A stretch of DNA of 64,000 nucleotides from Symsagittifera roscoffensis (Eukaryota; Xenacoelomorpha; Acoela; Convolutidae), in NCBI RefSeq assembly GCF_963678635.1, contig NC_087062.1:54260473-54324472 (forward strand), given 5' to 3'. This document shows, piece by piece, positions 25,326-37,133 of the stretch (the stretch's first letter is position 1; the number at the start of each line of letters is the position of its first letter). Made by a program: the position numbers and the translations under genes. The notes below the pieces were generated by a model. The model saw only the letters and a list, made by a program, of their open reading frames with translations. It made no database searches and was not told where the DNA came from.

Positions 25326-25399
25326 CTCAGACTCATACATATATTTGTGTAATAAACCTTCAGTAAATGCTGCTTTTGTAGCGACTGTTATGCTGTAAA

Positions 25400-25748
25400 A
25401 TGTGTTTAAGAGTATATAATCGTTATATTTACGAGCGTTAATATATGTTGTACAAAGATTATTTAACGCCAGCAGTTTTAAAGTGACAGAGAAAAACGAG
25501 AATTGGCTGCCCTAGTGTCAGCAACTTCTCGGGTCGAGCTTGTGGTTTTATGATCAGACGGACGCCACCAAATTTCGTATATCCAGACGGCCGCGATCAA
25601 AAATGGGCATTTTGAGACAACAATTTGGCGTTTCCAGAGTTTGTGGACTAAGGTAATCTATCGGCGACCAGCGCGACAGAACGAAAGTTAACCGCGACCG
25701 GCGCGACCAAAGAGATGTTAACTGCGATCGATTTGAACGAAAAAAAAT
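25400..25748. other. spacer with degenerate CGACC-type repeats
   Basis: The last 100 bases contain GCGACCGGCGCGACC-like words that lead into the following minisatellite. No gene seen. Confidence 0.5.
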
Positions 25749-25749
25749 T

Positions 25750-25930
25750 TGGTCGCGGTGGTTAAAAAATTAGTCGCGGTGGTCGAAAAAACTAGTCGCG
25801 GCGGTCGATCAATTAGTCGCAGTCGTCAAACAGTTAGTCGCGGAGGTCAAAAAATTAGTCGCGGCGGTCAAAAAATTAGCTGCGACGTTCGAAAAATTAA
25901 TCGCGGCGGTCGAAAACTTAGTCGCGGCAG
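25750..25930 (+). repeat. 21-bp minisatellite, about 8 units
   Basis: Degenerate units of TTAGTCGCGGCGGTCAAAAA. Because 21 is a multiple of three, one frame stays open and reads as a 7-residue repeat (ISRGGQK-like). There is no sign it is a gene. Confidence 0.85.
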
Positions 25931-25934
25931 CTAA

Positions 25935-26489
25935 GGGATGGTAAAAAAATTGTTCGAGACCGTCGCGACCGAAGAGAAGCTAACATCAATAGGTAAACCG
26001 TTAACATCATTAGAAAAAAGTTTGAAAGTATTTGATGCAGTTAAAACAACCGACCGAGGATTTTTTTTTCGACTGAAAATGCTGTTCTAGCTAATTTCAC
26101 TTTAAACATACATAAATACTGGATTATTTTGCTACTTACAACTGTTATACGGTTCTGCAAGCAAAAAAAATCCGACAATAAAATCAAATTCTTGGTGAAA
26201 TTTTGTTTTTGTTTGAACTTGTTTCGACCGACTCGTCTTTATTTTTCGACTTTGAGCTCAACTGTGATGTAAACTTACGTTTGACTTCACGTTTTTTCTC
26301 ATTTTATGCAAAAATTTAGGTCTTCCAACAAATTCTACAGATCTACAGAGACCAGGAAATGAGAATTAGATTAAAGTTAGTCTTAAGTCGTATGAAAAGT
26401 TAGTCTTAAAAAGAAAACAACTTAAGCGGTGTTGTTTTTTTTCCAATGGATTTTTACATTCCAATTTTCTTGGCTAAAACTCGATATAT
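25935..26489. other. spacer
   Basis: AT-rich. No gene or named element recognised. Confidence 0.5.
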
Positions 26490-26842
26490 TTTGAATTTTT
26501 GACTTTTTCTACCGACAGTTTTTTAAAAATTGAAAATTTGATTGCTCGGCCCCGCATAGATACATTTCGACTTTCTAGACCAAAAATCGATTTGATTAAA
26601 CTTTTTTGACCAAAAGTTTCTTAAAATTTGAAAATTTGTTTGTTCAAACCCGCTTAAATACGTTTCCACGTTCTCGATTAAAATTCGACTGTTTCGATTT
26701 TCTCAATTTACTCGATCAACATTTTATGTTTAGACTTTATCGACTTTCTCGATCAACAGTTTTCAAATATTTGAAAATTTGTTTGATCTATCCCGCATGG
26801 ATACATTTCGTCTTTCTTGACCAAAAATCCAACTGCCTTTAA

Positions 26843-27640
26843 TAGCAATTTTGAGAACTGTGTCTCGACCCTTGTGACTCAAGTTACCACCTTGCACGAC
26901 TGAAAACCTCGGCTGGATTCAAAACATTTATCTAGCGCAACCGTATTCGGTCACGATTTAAGACCTAGACCTCGACAAAATGATATACCTCGACGGGAAA
27001 ATGATAGACCTTGACGGGAAAATGATACGTTACAGAAATATGTTGCACAAAAGCACGCTTTTTTAATCTTTTATTCTAACCAAATTTATAAATTATTTCT
27101 AAAAGACACAAGTATGTGCCTTTAGTGCATTCGTTTTCAAATAATTTTAAAACATTTTTTAGACCAAAGCAAATGAGTTGAAAATTATTATGATAGTGAT
27201 CACTTCACTTTATAATTCTCTATCACTTCAGATAATCTAATAAAATTGCTGAAATTTAGTATGAATATGGTCACTTTACTTTATAATCCTCTATCACTTC
27301 AGATAATCTAATAAAATTGTTCAAATGCAAAAGGCGTAAAAATAGTATTACACATCAAATAGTTGTCTTTTTGATTGAACTCTCATTGAGTTTCTCCGTT
27401 TTTGAAACTTATTTACAATTATTGTTATGAAAAAAGATTAAAATTCTGAGTGTGCATGATGTGGCATTGAAAACCTGAAAACACACTTGGGAATCGAGCG
27501 ACTATGTTGTTCACTCTTTCGGTCTTGTTTTTAATCCATTTAACTCCATTTCTAGAGGGGTTTGGAGAGTCCAGAACGACTGAAACAACTCCTCTGATGT
27601 AGTTTTTGTCATATAACAGCTCCAATTGATGGCAGAATTT
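26843..27640. repeat. ~800-bp block, copy 1, inside the minisatellite
   Basis: Non-satellite block repeated almost unchanged at 28196-28995 and 29742-30560. Its last ~230 bp recurs at 31470-31700, and a diverged relative lies at 31985-32445. It contains an internal duplication around TATCACTTCAGATAATCTAA. On the minus strand a 60-codon frame (ELLYDKNYIRGVVSVVLDS...) stays open in copies 1, 2 and 4 and is stopped in copy 3. Confidence 0.85.
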
Positions 27641-28195
27641 TTTGCGTACTTATGGGGATTCTCAACCACGATCAAATTGGGTATGCTTTGACTTTCTTGA
27701 CTTTCTCGACCGACAGTTTTCAATATTTTGAAAATTTGTTTGTTTGACCCTGCATGGATAGGTTTCGACTTTCTAGACCAAAAATCAATATGTTTCGATT
27801 TTCTCGACCGACAATTTGAAAAAATTGTTTTTTTTAACCCCGCATAGATATGTTCCGACTTTCCGACCAAGTTGAGTATGTATCGACTTTCTCGACTTTC
27901 TGGACCGAGGTTTTTGTTGAAGTTAAAAATGTGTTTGTACGACCCCGCATAGATACGTTTTGACTTTCCAGATCAAATATTGATACGTTTCAACTTTCTT
28001 GAATGATGGTTTTTTCTAAATCTGTTTTTTTTAACGCCGCATAGATATGTTTCGATTTTCTCAATTTGCTCGATCAACATTTTATGTTTAGACTTTGTCG
28101 ACTTTCTCGATCAACAGTTTTCAAATATTTGAAAATTTGTTTGATCGAACTCGCATGGATACATTTCGTCTTTCTCGACCAAAAATCCAACTGCC

Positions 28196-28995
28196 TTTAA
28201 TAGCAATTTTGAGAACTGTGTCTCGACCCTTGTGACTCAAGTTACCACCTTGCACGACTGAAAACCTCGGCTGGATTCAAAACATTTATCTAGCGCAACC
28301 GTATTCGGTCACGATTTAAGACCTAGACCTCGAAAAAATGATATACCTCGACGGGAAAATGATAGACCTTGACGGGAAAATGATACGTTACAGAAATATT
28401 TTGCACAAAAGCACGCTTTTTTAATCTTTTATTCTAACCAAATTTATAAATTGTTTCTAAAAGAAACAAGTATGTGTCTTTAGTGCATTCGTTTTCAAAT
28501 AATTTTAAAACATTTTTTAGACCAAAGCAAATGAGTTGAAAATTATTATGATAGTGATCACTTCAATTTATAATTCTCTATCACTTCAGATAATCTAATA
28601 AAGTTGCTGAAATTTAGTATGAATATGGTCACTTTACTTTATAATCCTCTATCACTTCAGATAATCTAATAAAATTGTTTAAATGCAAAAGGCGTAAAAA
28701 TAGTATTACACATCAAATAGTTGTCTTTTTGATTGAACTCTCATTGAGTTTCTCCGTTTTTGAAACTTATTTACAATTAATGTTATGAAAAAAGATTAAA
28801 ATTGAGTGTGCATGATGTGGCATTGAAAACCTGAAAACACACTTGGGAATCGAGCGACTATGTTGTTCACTCTTTCGGTCTTGTTTTTAATCCATTTAAC
28901 TCCATTTCTAGAGGGGTTTGGAGAGTCCAGAACGACTGAAACAACTCCTCTGATGTAGTTTTTGTCATATAACAGCTCCAATTGATGGCAGAATT
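28196..28995. repeat. ~800-bp block, copy 2
   Basis: Nearly identical to 26843-27640. Small differences include loss of a few bases near 28801. Confidence 0.85.
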
Positions 28996-29741
28996 TTTTG
29001 CGTACTTGTGGGGACTCTCAACCACGACCAAATTGGGTATGCTTCGACTTTCTTGACTTTCTCGACCGACACTTTTCAGTTTTTTGAAAATTTGTTTGTT
29101 TGACCCTGCATAGATACGTTTCCACTTTCTCGACCAAAGATCAATAGGTTTAGATTTTCTCGACCGACAATTTGAAAAAATTGTTTTTTTAACCCCGCAT
29201 AGATATGTTCCGACTTTCCGACCAAGTTGAGTATGTATCGACTTTCTCGACTTTCTGGACCGAGGTTTTTGTTGAAGTTAAAAATGTGTTTGTACGACCC
29301 CGCATAGATACGTTTTGACTTTCCAGATCAAAAATCGATACGTTTCAACTTTCTTGAATGATGGTTTTTTCTAAATTTGTTTTTTTACGCCGCATAGATA
29401 TGTTTCGACTTTCTCGACCAACAGTTGTTTAAATTTTGAAAGTTTGTTGTTCGACCCTGCTTAGATATGTTTCCACTTTCTCGACCAAAAATCGATTTGA
29501 TTAAACTTTTTTGACCAAAAGTTTCTTAAAGTTTGAAAATTTGTTTGTTCAAACCCGCTTAAATACGTTTCCATGTTCTCGATTAAAATTCGACTGTTTC
29601 GATTTTCTCAATTTGCTCGATCAATATTTTATGTTTAGACTTTGTCGACTTTCTCGATCAACAGTTTTCAAAAATTTGAAAATTTGTTTGATCGAACCCG
29701 CATGGATACATTTCGTCTTTCTCGACCAAAAATCCAACTAC

Positions 29742-30560
29742 TTTAATACCAATTTTGAGAACTGTGTCTCGACCCTTGTGACTCAAGTTACCACCTTGCA
29801 CGACTGAAAACCTCGGCTGGATTCAAAACATTTATCTAGCGCAACCGTATTCGGTCACGATTTAAGACCTAGACCTCGACAAAATGATATACCTCGACGG
29901 GAAAATGATAGACCTTGACGGGAAAATGATACGTTACAGAAATATTTTGCACAAAAGCACGCTTTTTTAATCTTTTATTCTAACCAAATTTATAAATTAT
30001 TTCTAAAAGAAACAAGTATGTGCCTTTAGTGCATTCTTTTTCAAATAATTTTAAAACATGTTTTAGACCAAAGCAAATGAGTTGAAAAATAGTATGATAG
30101 TGATCACTTCACTTTATAATTCTCTATCACTTCAGATAATCTAATAAAATTGCAGAAATTTAATATTAATATGGTCACTTTACTTTATAATCCTCTCTCA
30201 CTTCAGATAATCTAATAAAATTGTTCAAATGCAAAAGGCGTAAAAAAAGTATTTCACATCAAATACTTGTCTTTTTGATTGAACTCTCATTGAGTTTCTC
30301 AGTTTTTGAAACTTATTTACAAATAATGTTATGAAAAAGGATTAAAATTCTGAGTGTGCATGATGTGGCATTGAAAACCTGAAAACACACTTGGGAATCG
30401 AGCGACTATGTTGTTCACTCTTTCAGTCTTGTTTTAAATCCTTTTAACTCCATTTCTAGAGGGGTTTGGAGAGTCCAGAACGACTGAAACAACTCCTCTG
30501 ATGTAGGTTTTGTCATATAACAGCTCCAATTGATGGCAGAATTTTTTGCGTACTTGTGGG
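29742..30560. repeat. ~800-bp block, copy 3
   Basis: Same block with slightly more changes. The minus-strand frame open in copies 1 and 2 carries a stop here. Confidence 0.85.
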
Positions 30561-33266
30561 GATTCTCAACTACGACCAAATTGGGTATGCTTCGACTTTC
30601 TTGACTTTCTCGACCGACAGTTTTCAATATTTTGAAAATTTGTTTGTTTGACCCTGCATAGATAGGTTTCGACTTTCTAGACCAAAAATCAATATGTTTC
30701 GATTTTCTCGACCGAAAACTTTTAATTTTTTTTACCCCGCATAGATATGTTTCGACTTTCCGACCAATTTAAGTATGTTTCGACTTTCTCGACTTTCTGC
30801 ACGAAGAATTCTTTAAAATTTAAAGTTTTATTAGTTCGACCCTGTATCGATATGTTTCGACTTTCTCGACTAAATTGGGTATGTTTCGACTTTCTAGTTT
30901 TTAAAAAGTTTCTTTGTTCGACCTTGCTTAGATATGCTTCCACTCTCTCGACCAATAATCGATTTGTTTCAACTTTCGTGACCGAACCTTTCTTAAATTT
31001 TGAAAATTTGTTTGTTCAAACCCGCTTAGATACGTTTCCACTTTCTCGACCAAAGATCAATAGGTTTAGATTTTCTCGACCGACAATTTGAAAAGATTGT
31101 TTTTTTAACCCCGCATAGATATGTTCCGACTTTCCGACCAAGTTGAGTATGTATCGACTTTCTCGACTTTCTGTACCGAGGTTTTTGTTGAAGTTAAAAA
31201 AGTGTTTGTACGACCCCGCATAGATACGTTTTTACTTTCCAGATCAAAAATCGATATGTTTCAACTTTCTTGAATGATGGTTTTTTTCTAAATCTGTTTT
31301 TTTTACGCCGCATAGATATGTTTGGACTTTCTCGACCAAGTTGAGTATAATTCGACTTAATCGATTTTCTCGACCAACAGTTTTTTAAAATTTGAAAGTT
31401 TGTTGTTCGACCCTGCTTAGATATGTTTCCACTTTCTCGACCAAAAATCGATTTGATTAAACTTTGATTAACCTGAAAACACACTTGGGAATCGAGCGAC
31501 CATGTTGTTCACTCTTTCGGTCTTGTTTTTAATCCATTTAGCTCCATTTCTAGAGGGGTTTGGAGAGTCCAGAACGACTGAAACAACTCCTCTGATGTAG
31601 TTTTTGTCATATAACAGCTCCAATTGATGGCAGAATTTTTTGCGTACTTGTGGGGATTCTCAACCACGATCAAATTGGGTATGCTTTGACTTTCTTGACT
31701 TTCTCGACCGACAGTTTTCAATATTTTGAAAATTTGTTTGTTTGACCCTGCATAGATAGGTTTCGACTTTCTAGGCCAAAAATCAGTATGTTTCGATTTT
31801 CTCGACCGAAAATTTTTAAAAATGTTTTTTTTTTACCCCGAATAGATTTGTTTCGACTTTTCGACCATGTTGAGTAAGTATGTTTCGACTTTCTCGACTT
31901 TCTGACCCCGCATTTTTTGACTTTCTCGACCGACAGTTTTTAAAAATATGAAATTTTGTTTGTTCGATCCCGCATAGATAGACATGGACCTGGGAAAAAT
32001 GATACGTTACAAAATCATTTTGCACAAAAGCACCTACACTCTCTTTTAATCTTTGATTCTATCCAAATTTATAAAGTACTTCCAAAAAACAAGTCTGTGC
32101 CTTTAGTGCATTTCACTGTCATACAATTTTAAAACAGTTTCTAGACCAAAGCAAATGAGCTAAAATTTAGTATGATTGTGGTCACTTACTTGATAAATCT
32201 TTATCACCACAGATAAACTAGTGAAATTGTTCAAATGCAAATGGCGTGATAATAGTTTACACATCAATTACTTGTCTTTACTCTTGAGCTCTCGTTGAAA
32301 TTCACAGTTTTTGAAATATGTTTAAAATAAATATTTTGAAAAAAGATTAAATTTTTAAGCGGTAATGCTGCGGCATTTTAAGCACACTTGGAGCCGAGCG
32401 ACTATGTTGTTCGCTCTTTCGATCCGATTTAAGTTCCGTTTAACTCGACCGACAATTTTTATATACGAGTTTTTTTACCCCGCATAGATGAACTTAACTT
32501 CTCCACCAAAAATTGATATGTTTCGACTTTCTCGACCGACAATTTTTTTTTTAATTTTTTTTTTTTTTACAATGCATAGATATTTTTCAACTTTCTCGAC
32601 CAAAGGTCGATATATTTCGTGTTTCTCGACCGAAATCTTTTTGAAACTTGTTTGTTCGATCCCGCATAGATACGTTTCGGCTTTCTAGACCAAAAATCGA
32701 GATATGGCTCGACCTTCTGCGCCGACAGTTTTTATAAAAGAGTTTTTTATGACCCCGCATAGATAAGTGTTGACTTTCTCGACCAAATTGGGTATGTTTC
32801 GACTTTCTCGACCGACGATTTTTCAAAATTTGAAAATTTTTTTGTTCGACCCCGCATAGATACGTTTCGAATTTCTAGAACAAAAATCGATTTGTTTCGA
32901 CTTTCTTCGCCTTTTTTTATGACCCCGCATAGATATGTTTTGACTTTCTCATCCAAATTGGGAATGTTTCGACTTTCTCGACTTTCTCAGCCGACAATTT
33001 TTCAAAAACTGAAAATTTGTTTATTCGACCCCATTTAGATACGTTTCCATTTTCTCGACCAAAAATCGATGTTTCGACTTTCTCGACCAAATATTTTTAT
33101 AAATTTTTTTCCTGACCCCGCATAGATATGTTACGACCTTCTCGACCAAATTGGGTGTGTTTTGTCTTTCTTGGCTTTCTCGATCGACAGTTTTTTGAAA
33201 ATTTGAAATTTTGTTGATTCGACCCCTGCAATTTGGAATTATGGGTCTGGTTTTGCTGCAGTTTAC

Positions 33267-33401
33267 AGAGGTAATGGGGATCAATTTTTCATTTTGAGGG
33301 TGTTTCAGATAATTCAAAACAGCTCCAATCTCCTTGCAGCGAGTAGCAATCATGTCAAAGGGGTTTCGAACAACCATCACTCCCACTAGTTTCCACTTGT
33401 C
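33267..33401 (-). CDS. sulfotransferase-like protein, internal exon
   Basis: On the minus strand, a TTCTAACAGCTTGTAG acceptor is followed by DKWKLVGVMVVRNPFDMIA, then TRCKEIGAVLNYLKHP and a possible donor (CCTCT before GTAAAC at 33266). VVRNPFDxIATR is the signature of P-loop sulfotransferases; its Arg/Ser region contacts the PAPS 3'-phosphate in the family. Such enzymes move a sulfate group from PAPS to a small molecule, sugar or protein. The exon is about 135 nt. The N-terminal PAPS-binding loop and the C-terminal exons were not found. The downstream intron would contain the 6.7-kb minisatellite. Family assignment rests on one motif, and the exact donor is uncertain. Confidence 0.6.
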
Positions 33402-35240
33402 CTACAAGCTGTTAGAAAAATGAAGTCAAACGTATCTGGTATCTGGCTCATAGATGATAGAGAGCTTATTTTCAAAAATTGTGCGAAACATGTCGTGTTT
33501 GTTCATTTTTTGGAAACCTGACAAAAATTTTGAGGCCGAATTATAAAAAAAAATTGGTCAATTTTAGATGACGAGGGAGGAGTGTCACATTTAGCTGGTA
33601 CACGTCAAATTTGTAAGAAGTTTTTCTACAAATATCCTATGCAAAATCCTCGACTCGCCAGAAACTTGTGCAAATTCTAATTAAAAAATTAGTACACAAC
33701 TTTGAGATCCATAAATACACTTCAGATTTGAGCTTCCACATATTACCGTATGAAGTATAGATGAAATGAGAAATGAGAAAACTTCTGTAGACTCCACGGT
33801 CTTGAAAACGCATGCTAAGAAAATCAACTGACTGGTCAAACAAACACTCCAGGGCGTGGAAGACTTAGAGCTCGTGTCGTAAGAAACAGAGTCAAAAAAA
33901 TTTAATGAAGAACTTGCGTTGCAACAACCAATATGATCAGCTTACATGGAAAGCAGTCCTGAAGATAATACAGAGAGGCAGTTTGACAACAGTTTGGTTA
34001 CAATGAAGCATTTCTGTTCCCCAGATAAGAAACAGCACTAAATTGGGCATTGTCTTATTTTCCTGAAACTGAATTAGTTCAACAAATCAAGCAAGCAAAA
34101 GACAAATAACTTCGCTTTAATTACCTTGCATGAATGCAACTGTGCAACTCAGCGATCAGATACACCGTCCCAAAATGCAGAGCCAATCACCACAGCACCC
34201 CAAAATGTGAAACAGATCAACAGCCCCGATAACTACTTTTCCTTGCATTCTGCTTCAGTGTTTAAATCTCGCGAGGGTCTCGCTAACAAATCAAGTTTCC
34301 ACAAAAAAAAAACAAACGTATTTGTTTTTATTAAAAAAATAACCAAACTACGCTAAAACATTGCGCACAGTTTTCGTTGTTTGCTGGTCCTGGTGGCATT
34401 GCGTGCTAATGCATAATAAAACAGCGTTATGAACATTTACTAGAACCGCGGTAAAACAAACTTATCTGAACCCAAAAAAAAAGATTTTAGACCTTGCTAC
34501 CAATTATTAACCGATCTTACCCCCTTTGATTCACCAAACTAACGCCTTCCCCAAGAGTACTCATGACATGCGGTGTAAGCAAGAGAGCGGTAAACTCATG
34601 TCAAAAATAACAAGATTATGACTAAATGACCACACTGATTGATTGGTGGCTTTCAGTAAGCAAATGACAATGACGCTTCCTAAATATGTAGAAAAAAATT
34701 CGTTTACTTTTCTAAACAACAAAACTTTTACAAAAACTTTCGAAAAGAGCGTTCGAAAGTATTCTCTACCAAAGTCGTACTGCAAGATTTTGATTAATCA
34801 CCATACGGCAAAAATATTAACTGACTGCCTAAGTTTTTTGACGAACAAAATTTATTTCACAATAACTTTTTGCCCCATATAAAATTTAAAGGAAAACTTC
34901 AGTATGAAGGGTGCTAGTATCTTCGGTGGCAATCTAAACATTTTCTACTTTATGATCATTTGAGGTATAAGGTTTTCCATTTTTTTAAAAATAAATTTGC
35001 CGTTGAATTTGCCCTCATTATTATATATTTTTTTGAGTTCACATAGAACTTGAGCAATTCTAGCTTGACAATTCAGCAGTTATTGCTGGGCAGTTATGAA
35101 ACAACTTTTGGTGTTTTCTTTGCTTTCTATAAGGGGATAGCAAGGTTTTCCAACTTGAACACCCTCTCCTCATGTGTTATTCTCAATGATAACGAGACAA
35201 GCTCGTGCACTAATTGAAAAATTAACAAACAGCTCAGGAA
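33402..35240. other. AT-rich region, no gene supported
   Basis: Probably an intron upstream (minus-strand sense) of the sulfotransferase-like exon. Short open frames at 33637-33843 (minus), 34126-34356 and 34643-34882 (plus) have no splice or homology support. Confidence 0.45.
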
Positions 35241-35490
35241 CAGAAACAAGCCCTGAATGACCTGACTGGCCTTCTCGGTCGGGCCAGAAAAAGTTTAAAA
35301 ACTCTACCAACTGTAATAAGAGCTGTATATTAAACTTGCACAGCAACCAGATACCTCACTCATTCTTTATACTCGCTCTAGTCTAGTGGGAAGTAGGGGA
35401 ACGTATTATGGGAAAAAGTTGTCTCCTGTTGCCGTTGAACCCGATAAAGAAGACAAAATTATCCACGTGTTGGAAGATTTGTCCACACCC

Positions 35491-35649
35491 TTATTTGCAA
35501 TCTGTAGTCTCAGTTGGTTCGAGTTCGTCAACTAGGCTCATGTTATCGTCGAATATTTTCATAAATTTACTGCTTTCCAGTTTTGGAAAATTGGGCGTTA
35601 CTATTTCCGAATAGATGAAAGTATATTTTTGAGGTTTTATCTCAGATTT
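35491..35649 (-). pseudogene. 52-codon open fragment inside the tandem unit (possible captured exon)
   Basis: The minus strand is open from a TGA to a TAA and reads KPQKYTFIYSEIVTPNFPKL, then FDDNMSLVDELEPTETTDCK. It has an acidic, protein-like composition and ends on a stop. Identical copies are at 37303-37461 (minus) and 43598-43756 (plus). I do not recognise the protein. It may be a host exon picked up by the element, since rolling-circle elements are known to capture gene pieces. It could also be chance: a 68-codon frame is open on the other strand. Confidence 0.3.
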
Positions 35650-36263
35650 TCAGGAACTAACTTTAAAGAGAAACAAAGCATAACTAACAAGAAAAAAACG
35701 TATACAACAAGTTTTTTTCGTCTTACCGTAAAACGTCAGTTTAAACTTTATTAAAGATACAGTGCTTTATTAAACATTTAAACTATCCGGACAAACCGCA
35801 TAAAAATTGAAATTTAAACTCGTTTTTCTCAAATTAGGACGAAAAAAATAAAGGAGAAATGCAGCAGAATTGTTACAATGCAGGTGGTTTTGCGAAACTT
35901 GGTCCAACATTTCTACGCCAAAAACGGATCCTTTTAGACTTTTTAGTCAATTAAAAATTTCACTAAAAACACCAAATCAATTACTGTCAAAATTATATCA
36001 AACTGAGCCTATTGCGTTGCCCAACAAAATTTAACAACGATATACTCACCAAAACATAGCAAAAAATACTTCGTTTTTGTTTGATCTCCAAAAAAGTAAT
36101 TTTACTTAAAAAAACCAATGTTTATTGAAAAACAATTGTTTAAATGTGTCGCGCAACTTTTTGCAGACTATAATCTTCTTAAATTTTGTTAGGCCACATA
36201 AGATACTCACTTTGATATCAATTTGACAGTAATTGATTTCGTAGTTTTGGTGTAAATTTTTTT

Positions 36264-36800
36264 GTTCCGACTTTCGATACGAAAGTAGTTTAATATTTGT
36301 GCTCAGGGTGGGTTTTTTTCTTTAGACACATTAATTTCGACTTTTTAACTAGCCTTTTTGGACGGAATTTTTTAAATATCATTCGAAAGGTGTTGTTGTC
36401 CTGAGCTCAAGTTTGAAAAGATATTTCACCTGTGATCATTTTTCGTAGTGTTAGCGCGGTTTAAAGACTGCCATTTTGGCCAATTTGGGACAATTAACGC
36501 GCGACATATTTCGCGCTATTAAAGCGTAAACGGAGAGTTAATCCGTCTTAGAAATTGTTCCAAATTTGTTGAAAGAAGCTTATTTGCCATAATTGATTTG
36601 TTACAAGGAGCGAAATCTATCCTTTTGTACTTTATATGGCGTGTGGGGGATGATTTTCATTAAAAAAATTCAAATTTTAGAGAAAAAAAAATTTTTCAGG
36701 TTTTTTATTACAATTATTTTTTAAATGTTATTACTGCTCCATAAACCTTAAAAAGCAGTCGGAACATTCAGGGCTTCGCCCTGATACGAGTAGTCTTGTT
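36264..36800 (+). mobile_element. ~535-bp hairpin element (Helentron-associated type), full copy
   Basis: The 5' end is GTTCCGACTTTCGATACG with a perfect stem-loop (ACTTTCG, ATA, CGAAAGT). Near the 3' end the inverted counterpart AGTCGGAACA is followed by the hairpin CAGGGCTTCGCCCTG and the tail ATACGAGTAGTCTTGTT. So the inverted repeat is terminal on the left but subterminal on the right, as described for Helentron/HINE elements. The body has no coding capacity. T residues flank both ends. Confidence 0.75.
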
Positions 36801-37133
36801 TGACTAAAAAGTCAAAAATGATCCGTTTTTGGGGTAAAATTTTGGGCGTTAATTTCGCAAATTAAATTGCAACATATTAATTCTGCTAAATTTTTAAGCA
36901 AAAGGTGTGTTGATTCTTGCCTTAAGTCAACGCAAGCCTTTTGTTCGATCAACTTGAATTAGGTTGATATACTCGATCTAACAAAAAGATAGTACAGATT
37001 CTGGATCAATTTTAAAAAAATTGTTTTGTTCTCAAGATCGCTTTTGCTCTCCAGATTGTCATTTAACATGTAAAATGCAAAAACCATTGCTTGTTTAGTA
37101 TCAATTTATATTTATTTTGTGAGATATGCACAT

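Larger units (their letters stand above)
26490..33240. repeat. large complex minisatellite with higher-order units
   Basis: Built from monomers of about 98 bp that combine CGACCCCGCATAGATACG, TTTCGACTTTCTCGACC (usually twice) and TTTGAAAATTTGTTTGTT. Blocks of monomers alternate with an ~800-bp non-satellite block, giving higher-order units of about 1.36 and 1.55 kb. The landmark AAAACCTCGGCTGGATTC recurs at 26903, 28261 and 29808. Toward 32-33 kb the units are more diverged. No coding function is supported. It ends against the sulfotransferase-like exon, so it probably occupies an intron. Confidence 0.92.
35322..37133 (+). repeat. 1812-bp tandem unit 1
   Basis: Starts GCTGTATATTAAACTTGCAC. 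It includes about 0.9 kb of unique sequence, a full 535-bp element (36264-36800) and a 3' tail ending GATATGCACAT. The same 1812 bp follows immediately. Confidence 0.92.

Noticed and set aside
25002-25398. Open frames of 110-129 codons through the N gap
   Set aside because: Most of each frame is N; not evidence of coding.
26490-33240. CRISPR-like alternation of repeats and spacers
   Set aside because: Unit length and sequence vary, repeats are degenerate and nested, and no cas genes are present; it is a eukaryotic minisatellite.
34126-34356. 76-codon plus ORF
   Set aside because: Ends in a poly-Lys/AT tract, no homology or splice support.
35408-35614. 68-codon plus-strand ORF repeated at 37220 and (inverted) 43633
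   Set aside because: Identity among copies only reflects recent duplication; the opposite strand holds a more protein-like frame and there is no start or splice context.
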